Source: Flavobacterium sp. (GTDB lineage Bacteria; Bacteroidota; Bacteroidia; Flavobacteriales; Flavobacteriaceae). Taken from it: a stretch of DNA of 12,998 nt. The notes beneath the pieces are model-generated. The model was not told the origin of the DNA, did no database searches, and was given only the letters and a program-made list of their open reading frames with translations. Positions 1 to 6,061 of this stretch are shown one piece after another. Positions within the stretch are counted from its first letter, which is position 1, and every line of letters starts with the position of its first letter. The stretch lies in NCBI GenBank assembly GCA_030151565.1, contig JASLDM010000049.1, forward strand, positions 1 to 12,998, read 5' to 3'. A program made the translations under genes and the position numbers.

Positions 1-351
1 CAAAACAAGAAAGTAGCTACATTATCAGGAGGAGAGAGAAACCGCCTTCACTTAGCAATGACGTTAAAAGAAGAAGGTAACGTACTTTTACTGGATGAGC
101 CTACGAACGACTTAGACGTAAATACGCTACGTGCTTTGGAAGAAGGTTTGGAAAACTTTGCAGGATGTGCAGTAGTAATTTCCCACGACCGTTGGTTCTT
201 AGACCGTATCTGTACGCATATCTTAGCGTTTGAAGGAGATTCGCAAGTGTACTTCTTTGAAGGATCGTTCTCAGAATATGAAGAAAACCGTAAGAAACGT
301 TTAGGAGATGTTGCTCCAACACGTTTGAAATACAAAAAATTAGTTCGCTAA
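1..351 (+). CDS. ettA: Energy-dependent translational throttle protein EttA, 3' part
   Basis: This is the C-terminal 116 residues of an ABC-F ATPase; the 5' part lies before the window. The reading frame is open from base 1. It shows the second ABC cassette signature LSGGERNRLHLA (about residues 8-19 of the fragment), then Walker B with the ABC-F hallmark LLLDEPTNDLD, and the switch-histidine motif VISHDRWFLDRI. The C-terminal tail with FFEGSFSEYEENRKKR matches EttA better than Uup or other ABC-F members. EttA binds the ribosomal E site and controls entry into elongation according to ATP/ADP level; it is cytosolic and has no membrane domain. The gene ends at a strong hairpin terminator shared with the converging glycosyltransferase gene. 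The ABC-F assignment is certain and the EttA subgroup is very likely. Confidence 0.93.
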   Translation, partial: QNKKVATLSGGERNRLHLAMTLKEEGNVLLLDEPTNDLDVNTLRALEEGLENFAGCAVVISHDRWFLDRICTHILAFEGDSQVYFFEGSFSEYEENRKKRLGDVAPTRLKYKKLVR

Positions 352-372
352 TTTTAGAATTCTATTTTATAT

Positions 373-410
373 AAAAAAGCCGTAGTTCGCGAATGAACTA
401 CGGCTTTTTT
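373..410. terminator. Bidirectional terminator between ettA and glycosyltransferase
   Basis: A perfect 10-bp GC-rich stem (379-388 with 395-404) has a six-base loop, an A-run on its left (373-378) and a T-run on its right (405-411). It therefore works as an intrinsic terminator in both directions and serves the two converging genes. Confidence 0.93.
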
Positions 411-457
411 TGTATGTATACTAAGCAACCTTAAAAGCTACTCAGATCGGGTTGTCA

Positions 458-1891
458 TTATCCTCTAGTAAGCCAACCTCTTCTACTTGCTGTTGCTATG
501 GCATAAGGAGTAATCCAAAAGAGGGTGAATAAGTAAAAAATACTATAGGGATACGCCCAAAACGATTCGGACACATTGTACTTTTTAGAATAAAAGAGCA
601 CTTGAATACTTGAAAAAATAAACGTACTCAATAAACTTGCACTTAAGAAAAGTAGGGGATGTGTCACTACAAAAAACAACATCAATAGAATTAAGGGGTA
701 GGCCATAATAACCTTTAACCATTGATTCAATAATAATATTCTTGTTCCTGTTTTAGGTCCTTCTCTAAAGTCTGTAAAGGCAAATTTACTCATCATAATA
801 TTTTCGCGAACATTACTTCGCTCCCAACGGATAAACATTTTATACAAGTTTTTATAATGCTCCGGAGTATTGGTCAATACACGCGCATTGCGTTGAAACA
901 ACACGTGATAGCCTTGCTTTAAAATCATATTCGTCATAGCTCTATCCTCACCAATATCTGTTGGTTTCCCCATAAAAGTCTGTGTGATCCATTCGTTTAA
1001 ACAATTTTTCACAGCCACACTTCGGTATGCAGCCAAGGCACCTGGCGTACACAATACAGACCCCAATACACTTTGAGCAGAACGGATAAACTCAAAACTA
1101 AAGACAAAACTTACGTTTAACATTCTCGGAATTTTTGCCTCTTTGTTGTTCAACACTTGTACATTTCCGCCAACAGCTCCACATTTTGGATTGTGAATAA
1201 AGGGACTTACCAAGTTGCGCAGGGTGTCTTTTTTTACAATTGAGTCACTATCTACGGTTACAAATACTTCTCCCAAACCAAGGTTAAACCCTCGGTATAG
1301 GGCGTGACGCTTTCCTTTGTTTTTAGGTTGCTGGTAAATCGAAACGCGATCGCCTAAATATTCTTTAGCCTTCAACATCCAAGCCCAAGTATCGTCACGG
1401 CTACCATCGTCAATAGCTATTATTTCAAGCTTTTCGTGTGGATAATCGCTGTCGGCTAAGCTTTTTAAAGTATGCCATACCAATTCCCCTTCATTGTATG
1501 CCGGCACTAAAACGGTACACGTAGGCAAGGCCTCATCCGATACAGATGCAATGGGTTTGTAGCGAAGGTATAGCCCCAAGATAAAAGCCAAAAAGCTAAC
1601 CTTCAAAACAAGCAACGTAAAAGTAACACCCATTAATAAGGGCCCCCAAGCCGTATTCATTCGCTCGGCGTGCACTTTTTCGAAATAAGGCTGCAATTCA
1701 ATAACTAAAAATAAGGCGGCAAGCATCAGCAAGAATGTTCCTATCAGCACAAAATAATCAGATGTTTTTAAAGAACAATCCACAATTCGATGCCAAAACT
1801 TACTTGGTCGGTCGGGTTTTAGGACTCCATTTTCTGAACTCCCGTTAGGATTAGAAACAAGTGTTCCTGTGTTTTTATTGGATACTTTCAT
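458..1891 (-). CDS. Membrane-bound processive family 2 glycosyltransferase (hyaluronan synthase/NodC-like)
   Basis: This 477-residue protein probably makes and exports a beta-linked polysaccharide from a UDP-sugar at the inner membrane. Two N-terminal membrane helices (about 46-66 and 84-108) precede a GT2 domain with LVPAYNEGE (128-136), the UDP-binding DDGS (161-164), DSD (214-216, metal/nucleotide) and IGEDRAMTN (313-321, catalytic acid region). The IGED..(L/M)TN block is like NodC and hyaluronan synthases. At the usual (Q/R)xxRW motif the protein reads MFIRW (352-356), so RW is kept but the first position is Met. Two or three further helices follow (about 391-434 and 445-467). The gene stands alone: no BcsB-like partner, cyclic-di-GMP PilZ domain or other capsule gene is visible. 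The start is the first ATG after an in-frame stop and the leader is AT-rich. The product sugar (GlcNAc, hyaluronan-like, glucan) cannot be read from the sequence. Confidence 0.85.
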   Translation of the reverse strand: MKVSNKNTGTLVSNPNGSSENGVLKPDRPSKFWHRIVDCSLKTSDYFVLIGTFLLMLAALFLVIELQPYFEKVHAERMNTAWGPLLMGVTFTLLVLKVSFLAFILGLYLRYKPIASVSDEALPTCTVLVPAYNEGELVWHTLKSLADSDYPHEKLEIIAIDDGSRDDTWAWMLKAKEYLGDRVSIYQQPKNKGKRHALYRGFNLGLGEVFVTVDSDSIVKKDTLRNLVSPFIHNPKCGAVGGNVQVLNNKEAKIPRMLNVSFVFSFEFIRSAQSVLGSVLCTPGALAAYRSVAVKNCLNEWITQTFMGKPTDIGEDRAMTNMILKQGYHVLFQRNARVLTNTPEHYKNLYKMFIRWERSNVRENIMMSKFAFTDFREGPKTGTRILLLNQWLKVIMAYPLILLMLFFVVTHPLLFLSASLLSTFIFSSIQVLFYSKKYNVSESFWAYPYSIFYLFTLFWITPYAIATASRRGWLTRG

Positions 1892-2164
1892 AATTTAAGG
1901 CTTATAATTAAAATAGTAATGCGCACACTAGCGCACGTATAGATGTAGAAAATGATTCGTACAGAACTAGTTGATAGCAATCAGTTGCTAGATATCTAAT
2001 TAGGTTCAACTACTATGCCATCGCCGTTTATCAGGGATTACCGCTAGCACTGTGTAGCGCTATATGGGCAATGTGTAGAAAGCAACAACACTTCTCAGAA
2101 TGTAACGTTCTTTTGGTTTTTCAACAAAACAGAAGCGTATAAGGACTGTTTGCGAGCCTTTGGG

Positions 2165-2172
2165 CAAAGGTA
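2165..2172 (-). promoter_or_regulatory. Candidate -7 box for the glycosyltransferase gene
   Basis: The minus strand reads TACCTTTG, an exact match to the Bacteroidota TAnnTTTG box. No clear -33 TTG lies at the right distance, and the leader would be about 270 bases long, so this is a weak call. Confidence 0.3.
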
Positions 2173-2209
2173 GTTTCGACTGATTTTATATAAAGTCTTT
2201 ACTTTTCAC

Positions 2210-2217
2210 TACATTTG
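2210..2217 (+). promoter_or_regulatory. -7 box of the SWIM protein gene
   Basis: TACATTTG matches TAnnTTTG exactly and would start transcription near 2224, about 40 bases before the ATG at 2265. The -33 region is poorly conserved. A short inverted repeat (AATAC at 2223-2227, GTATT at 2235-2239) sits at the predicted transcript start. Confidence 0.55.
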
Positions 2218-2264
2218 ACTACAATACCCAAATTGTATTCCTTAGCTTAAAAACAACTTCATTT

Positions 2265-3455
2265 ATGAGTAAAATAGCCGCTCTTTTAAAAAAAGCATCT
2301 AAGACAAATTTGACAAAAGCGGAAGCAGCCCAAGTGCGAGAACTAGAAGCCGTAACAGCCGGGCATTATGTGGCATTTGTAGATGATGGACCGGAGAGTT
2401 TTGATGTTCAAATACAACTGGAAGAAGACCGAGTGGTTGCGCAACAATGCGATTGTTCACAAACAAGGGGAACCTGTTGGCACAAAACCGCTGTTTTGCT
2501 CCGTCTGTCTGATCTTGTTTCTAACGGCATTTTAAGCGCTCCAAATCAAGATGTGGTAAAGACTTCTAAAAGACGCAGAAAGCTTTCTGAAAGCGAACTC
2601 CTTTTGCAGGATTTGAATCCTTCAACCGTTTCGCAATGGTTGGCAGAAGTGTTTAAAAAGAACAAACCTTTGGAACAGCAATTTCTATTGGCTTTTGCTA
2701 CCGTTCAAAAGGAATACAATACCGCAGAAGTGGCTGATATCATCAATAAATCGATTGATTCTGTTTTAAAAAACCGCAAAAAAGCAGCTGCTAAAGAAAT
2801 TAAAAAGGTAGTCGATTTATTGACGCAAGCCCTAGACCCTATTGAGTCGTTTATATGGTTGCACCTACAAGAGCCCCTAAGTTTTGAAATTGCGGCCGAA
2901 GTGCTGAAAACCATTGCAGCCTTTGAAAAGCGAATCATTCACAACAGCAATCGTTTAGATAAATTTACCCAACAGTTCTTACATCGTTTTTCATTGCGAC
3001 TCAATCACATTAAAGACGATGCTATTTGGGAACAACTCGTGGTACAGTTACTAACGCCACTATACGATTATAAAGAACTCCGCACAGCTCCATTTGAGTT
3101 TTTATTGCTGAGTGAGATTTATGCAACCGCTACTGACAAACGCAAGGAGGAGTTGGCTTTACAATTTGAAAAATTGTTGCAGAGTTATCAAAAAAAGGAA
3201 CTCAAACTAAAGGCTGTTATTAGTGCCTTTTATCTAAATGTATTTATTGAGCAAAACAGATTTGCTGCCAATTGGAGTTATTTTGAACCTATTCATTATG
3301 AAAATGACTATAATTTACTGCTCTTGAATCAATTGAAAGATATAGACCCGCTCTTAACCATTAAATATTGCAGAAATATTATGCGACACAATGTGCGCAA
3401 AGAGTACAACAAGCCCTATCAAGCCCTGATTGATGCTTTGCGTTATGAAGTATAA
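2265..3455 (+). CDS. SWIM zinc-finger family protein
   Basis: This 396-residue protein has an N-terminal SWIM zinc finger: C62-x-C64, then C71-x-H73, within the segment QQCDCSQTRGTCWHK. It fits the family pattern CxC...CxH with six residues between the pairs. SWIM fingers bind DNA or protein partners. The remainder (about 110-396) is helical, rich in Leu, Lys and Glu, and has no enzyme motif that I recognise. In many bacteria such proteins sit next to SNF2 helicases or MoxR/VWA gene clusters. Here the gene is alone, between a divergent glycosyltransferase and a converging nucleoid protein gene, so its partner is not evident. The start follows a -7 box by about 50 bases and has no strong ribosome binding site, as is usual in this phylum. 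The SWIM finger call is sure; the cellular role is unknown. Confidence 0.8.
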   Translation: MSKIAALLKKASKTNLTKAEAAQVRELEAVTAGHYVAFVDDGPESFDVQIQLEEDRVVAQQCDCSQTRGTCWHKTAVLLRLSDLVSNGILSAPNQDVVKTSKRRRKLSESELLLQDLNPSTVSQWLAEVFKKNKPLEQQFLLAFATVQKEYNTAEVADIINKSIDSVLKNRKKAAAKEIKKVVDLLTQALDPIESFIWLHLQEPLSFEIAAEVLKTIAAFEKRIIHNSNRLDKFTQQFLHRFSLRLNHIKDDAIWEQLVVQLLTPLYDYKELRTAPFEFLLLSEIYATATDKRKEELALQFEKLLQSYQKKELKLKAVISAFYLNVFIEQNRFAANWSYFEPIHYENDYNLLLLNQLKDIDPLLTIKYCRNIMRHNVRKEYNKPYQALIDALRYEV

Positions 3456-3520
3456 AGCACACCGCTCGATGCGATAACATAGCAGCCCTAAAGAATACAG
3501 CGAACCTATTGCGTAGAAAT

Positions 3521-3553
3521 AAAAAAGGAGCCTTCAATGAAGACTCCTTTTTT
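3521..3553. terminator. Bidirectional terminator between SWIM gene and NdpA gene
   Basis: A run of A then GGAG (3521-3530) pairs with CTCC and a T-run (3544-3553). An inner CTTC/GAAG stem (3532-3535 with 3539-3542) is separated by one mismatch, and the loop is AAT. It suits both converging genes. Confidence 0.9.
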
Positions 3554-3578
3554 GGTATTTCGGTTAAGCACAAGATGC

Positions 3579-4643
3579 TTATTGTTTTTGTTCTTTATTG
3601 AAGTAAACAAGGTAGTAATACATTTGTTTTTCTTCGTCCCAACCTTTTTCTACAAATTTCTCTGCACTTTCTGGGTTGATAAAGTCTAATTTAATTTGAA
3701 TGTTAGTATCCAGATTAATTACGTTTTTAATTTTCTTACGTACATCCGTTACCGCATTATTAGCAATAGGGAAGTTGGTCGTGTCCTCAATGCTGTATTT
3801 CTCTCCACGATCTACTTTGTAGTTTTTAAACTCAGAAATTAAATCTGGATTATCGATTACTTCGTTCAAGAAGTTTGTTTCTTCAAACTCGTCATTTTTA
3901 GCGAAATAATTCACAGAACGGTTCATAAACATCACTTCTTCTTTTTTGTCTTCTGCTGGTAAAACTACGTCTTTAGCAAAATCCTGACAGAATTTTAAGT
4001 ACTTTTTAGTCATAAAGTTCTCATCTTGGAACGCATCTACCGAAAGGAAATGCTCCAACCAATAGCGCGCATCATAGCGGTTGCTATCAATAGTCAAGAT
4101 TTTATAACCTTCTTCTTTTTTGTAGTTGAAGATCAAACATCCTTTATCCAATTTATTCAAGTTGATCCCTTGTTGAAGGATCATCTCTAGGTTGCTTCCT
4201 TTTTCTTCAAACTGTAAAAAGTCAGCTTTAATTTCACTTTTGAAAATTCCGATAGCATCAACTACGTTATTGTCAATCGATACGTTTGTCAAATACGCAA
4301 CATAAACCTCTCCGTTTTTAATATGCGGATGGTTTGATTGTTCAAATAAATGCCTTGTGATTTTTTTAGATACTTCGTGCACGTTACTTGCAGAAGGAGC
4401 ATTGAAAAGTTCATTTGCATAGTTGAACATTTCATTGAATTCTAAATCTACATCATGTGCAAACTGAAAATAGTTTTCTTCTTTCTCTCTAAAAGGTTTG
4501 AAGAAATATTCTTTTAACAGCGGTGCAATCTCATCATTTAAGTGATAAGGTTCGTCCGATAAAAAGAAAGCTTCATTACGGCTTTTGTTTCCTACTCTAT
4601 GAATAGATAGGGTTTCAATATGAGCATTGAATAGATTAATCAT
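3579..4643 (-). CDS. Nucleoid-associated protein, NdpA/YejK family (NA37)
   Basis: This 354-residue protein resembles the 37-kDa nucleoid-associated family (E. coli YejK/NdpA, about 335 residues) over its whole length. Recognisable parts are the N-terminal INLFNAHIETLSIHRVG, the middle GEVYVAYLTN and GCLIFNYKKEEGYKILTID regions, and the closing part with an FxxLNEVIDNPDLISEFKNY-like helix near residues 255-275. Family members bind the nucleoid and are cytosolic; the exact biochemical role is poorly known. It is the downstream gene of a same-strand pair: the acidic pRiA4b ORF-3-like gene ends 76 bases upstream, with a terminator-like hairpin in the gap. I see no separate TAnnTTTG box in that gap, so expression may depend on read-through. 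Start: the ATG at 4643, which begins the conserved MINL sequence. Confidence 0.85.
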   Translation of the reverse strand: MINLFNAHIETLSIHRVGNKSRNEAFFLSDEPYHLNDEIAPLLKEYFFKPFREKEENYFQFAHDVDLEFNEMFNYANELFNAPSASNVHEVSKKITRHLFEQSNHPHIKNGEVYVAYLTNVSIDNNVVDAIGIFKSEIKADFLQFEEKGSNLEMILQQGINLNKLDKGCLIFNYKKEEGYKILTIDSNRYDARYWLEHFLSVDAFQDENFMTKKYLKFCQDFAKDVVLPAEDKKEEVMFMNRSVNYFAKNDEFEETNFLNEVIDNPDLISEFKNYKVDRGEKYSIEDTTNFPIANNAVTDVRKKIKNVINLDTNIQIKLDFINPESAEKFVEKGWDEEKQMYYYLVYFNKEQKQ

Positions 4644-4651
4644 AACAATAA

Positions 4652-4680
4652 AAAAATAAGGCGGGCAAAATAACCCGCTT
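4652..4680 (-). terminator. Terminator-like hairpin between the acidic gene and NdpA
   Basis: On the minus strand a 5-bp GCGGG/CCCGC stem (4674-4678 with 4661-4665) has an 8-base loop, and after CTTA comes a T-run (complement of 4650-4656). The stem is short, so partial termination that lowers expression of the downstream gene is plausible. Confidence 0.6.
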
Positions 4681-4719
4681 GGTATTAATACTTATAAATC
4701 AGAAATAAGGTGGAACTGG

Positions 4720-5268
4720 TTAGTTCCAAGTGTCTTCGTATCCGAAATCTTCAAAGCTATCATCGCCTTCAAAAAGATCGTAATCCTCATCATCAAATCC
4801 ATCGTTAAACTCTCCATAGATATCTTCATTCGATACTGGATTTGCTGTATAGTTTCTTTCAGGAACATCAGAAGGAATTTCTCCGTGTACAAAAAGGACC
4901 TCTGGATAACTCACACCACTTTCTTCTTCTTCCACAGCAGCAAGTTCCACAAAGAAAGTCCACATATTCAAGAAGTCATACACATAAATAATCTTTGTGT
5001 TTTCTTCGTCCAATATAGAACTAAGGATGCAAGAACCCATCGTTTTGTGATCTCCTGGTTCTTCACCGGTGTCGAATAGCGAAATCTCTTCTTCCAATTG
5101 CGTCCATTCGTCGTCGCAAGCGTAAAAAGAAGCCGCTTCCATACCGTCAAAACCAAAGGCATTAACGATTGCATTGTGTAAATCTTCTAGTGAATCGTCC
5201 TCCAAAATCGCAATATCTCTAAAGATATCTTCTTCAGTATCAAGGATTACTCGGAATTTATAAACCAT
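4720..5268 (-). CDS. Acidic plasmid pRiA4b ORF-3-like family protein
   Basis: The protein has 182 residues. The opening MVYKFRVILDTEEDIFRDI, with the following DLHNAIVNAFGFDG and ASFYACDDEWTQ, is typical of the pRiA4b ORF-3 / IS1096 TnpR-like domain family (PF07929), a small alpha/beta domain of unknown molecular function. The C-terminal 32 residues are extremely acidic (14 Asp/Glu) and contain several Phe/Tyr residues, a composition seen in DNA-mimic or basic-partner-binding tails. I chose the ATG at 5268. The ATG nine codons upstream (5295) overlaps the predicted -7 promoter box, so it would lie before the transcript start. The next gene on this strand is nucleoid-associated NdpA. Despite the family name, nothing nearby indicates a transposon. 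Confidence 0.75.
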   Translation of the reverse strand: MVYKFRVILDTEEDIFRDIAILEDDSLEDLHNAIVNAFGFDGMEAASFYACDDEWTQLEEEISLFDTGEEPGDHKTMGSCILSSILDEENTKIIYVYDFLNMWTFFVELAAVEEEESGVSYPEVLFVHGEIPSDVPERNYTANPVSNEDIYGEFNDGFDDEDYDLFEGDDSFEDFGYEDTWN

Positions 5269-5294
5269 AATATTTTCTTGGGATTTGTAAAACA

Positions 5295-5328
5295 CAAATT
5301 TAAACTTAATATTGTTTAAACAACAAAA
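5295..5328 (-). promoter_or_regulatory. Promoter of the acidic pRiA4b-like gene with palindromic operator candidate
   Basis: On the minus strand TAAATTTG (5295-5302) matches the -7 box exactly, and TTTG/TTG -33 boxes lie at 5321-5327 with 18-21 bases of spacing. The predicted transcript starts near 5288, about 20 bases before the ATG at 5268. A perfect 12-base palindrome, TTGTTTAAACAA (5312-5323), overlaps the -33 box and spacer, where a repressor would block RNA polymerase. Confidence 0.7.
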
Positions 5329-5388
5329 TATCGGGCTAATTTCTAATATTTTTATGAATTAATCCTACGACTATTGACTCTCAATTTA

Positions 5389-5655
5389 TTACAGCTTAAT
5401 TCCTTTTTTTGGTTTTGCCGGCGACTGTTTTTTGAATCGCAAATGCCATCTAGTACGTCCAAAAGAATTTGAGATACTCTTCAAACAAGCCCTCAGAAAG
5501 CAGTTTAACACCATAAGCAAGGTATAAGGTAAAAGCATCGCGTTTTGCGCTCTAAAGAAACAGCAACCACCTACCTCAGCAGTGTAGTTGTAGCCGATGG
5601 GTTGTAAGGCTTTGGCAATGCCCCAATTTAAAACGAATACCAAACCCAAAAGCAT
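5389..5655 (-). CDS. Possible small membrane protein, unrecognised
   Basis: This is an 88-residue ORF with two hydrophobic segments (about 1-16 and 38-57), a Gly-Gly-Cys-Cys patch between them (about 29-32), and a basic C-terminal tail rich in Lys, Arg and Pro (about 66-88), which would be cytoplasmic. I do not recognise a family. No TAnnTTTG box or ribosome binding site stands out upstream, and no strong terminator follows. It lies in a stretch with low gene density between the acidic gene and the LOG gene. It may be a real small inner-membrane protein, a decayed gene or a chance ORF. Confidence 0.35.
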   Translation of the reverse strand: MLLGLVFVLNWGIAKALQPIGYNYTAEVGGCCFFRAQNAMLLPYTLLMVLNCFLRACLKSISNSFGRTRWHLRFKKQSPAKPKKGIKL

Positions 5656-5706
5656 CTTGATTTGGTAGAAAATATGAACATTGTAGTTATTTTGACATCA
5701 TATGAA

Positions 5707-5728
5707 CGAAAAAAAACCGTTTTTTTCG
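5707..5728. repeat. A/T-rich perfect hairpin
   Basis: CGAAAAAAA (5707-5715) pairs perfectly with TTTTTTTCG (5720-5728) over a 4-base loop. It is too AT-rich for a classical terminator. Confidence 0.6.
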
Positions 5729-5795
5729 ACCTCAAATCCTTGCAACCCCCTATGGATATTGAGTTTGAAAGGGGTTCGTATAGTGATTGTTAGCA

Positions 5796-5822
5796 GATAC
5801 GTCGTAGATACCTCGTAAATAC
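5796..5822 (+). repeat. 11-base tandem direct repeat
   Basis: GATACGTCGTA (5796-5806) is followed at once by GATACCTCGTA (5807-5817), identical at 10 of 11 positions, and then by a partial third unit AATAC (5818-5822). The period is about one helical turn, as in sites for dimers of OmpR/PhoB-type regulators. Confidence 0.6.
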
Positions 5823-5872
5823 TACACCTAGAGGCCTTTTTTGCGAACCATCTCCGATTTATCTACAACTAA

Positions 5873-5891
5873 CCCCTAAAGGAGTTAGGGG
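5873..5891. repeat. Palindromic hairpin CCCCTAA/TTAGGGG
   Basis: A perfect 7-bp stem (5873-5879 with 5885-5891) has loop AGGAG. Its sequence is like the dispersed CCCCTAA-type intergenic palindromes of flavobacterial genomes. Confidence 0.6.
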
Positions 5892-6016
5892 CAAACCCAG
5901 TAAGCACAAGGGTTTTGGCTATTTTCGATAAAACGGATCGTGTTGCTATTGGGGCTTATTTTTCCAATTTTGAAGGATTATTGTTCAAAAGCAAGGTACT
6001 AGGAGGAGAGAGGCAT

Positions 6017-6051
6017 AAAAAAAAGTCCCCTTGCAACGGCAAGAGGACTTT
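6017..6051 (-). terminator. Terminator of the uvrA-LOG unit
   Basis: The minus strand reads AAAGTCC and CTTG stem arms (6045-6051 with 6022-6028, and 6040-6043 with 6030-6033) around a 6-base loop with one mismatch, followed by eight T residues (complement of 6017-6024). It lies just after the stop of the LOG gene. Confidence 0.9.
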
Positions 6052-6061
6052 GATTTATGGT

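Larger units (their letters stand above)
1892..2264. other. Divergent intergenic region with direct repeats and small hairpin
   Basis: This 373-base stretch has no plausible gene. It holds the start regions of the glycosyltransferase (-) and SWIM protein (+) genes. Visible structure: GCGCAC repeated at 1921 and 1931 (10-base period), TGTGTAG repeated at 2051 and 2072 (21-base period), a 6-bp hairpin TAGCAA/TTGCTA at 1975-1990, and two facing -7 boxes at 2165-2172 (-) and 2210-2217 (+). The helical-turn spacing of the repeats suggests regulator sites, but this is inference. Confidence 0.5.
5656..6061. other. Non-coding block with several hairpins and an 11-base tandem repeat
   Basis: There is no credible gene in these 406 bases. 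In order they hold an A/T hairpin with 9 perfect pairs (5707-5728), an AACCCC/GGGGTT inverted repeat (5744-5749 with 5771-5776), two 11-base tandem units plus a partial third (5796-5822), a 7-bp CCCCTAA/TTAGGGG hairpin (5873-5891), and the terminator of the LOG gene (6017-6051). Palindromes of the CCCCTAA type resemble dispersed intergenic repeats of Bacteroidota. A remnant element or an untranslated RNA are both possible. Confidence 0.5.

Noticed and set aside
4692..5174. Overlapping minus- and plus-strand ORFs over the acidic gene
   Set aside because: Other-frame shadows. The acidic pRiA4b-like frame has the promoter and the recognisable family start.
4720..5268. Transposon gene (from the IS1096 TnpR-like family name)
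   Set aside because: No transposase, terminal inverted repeats or target duplication is visible; the family name comes from an early example and does not show mobility here.
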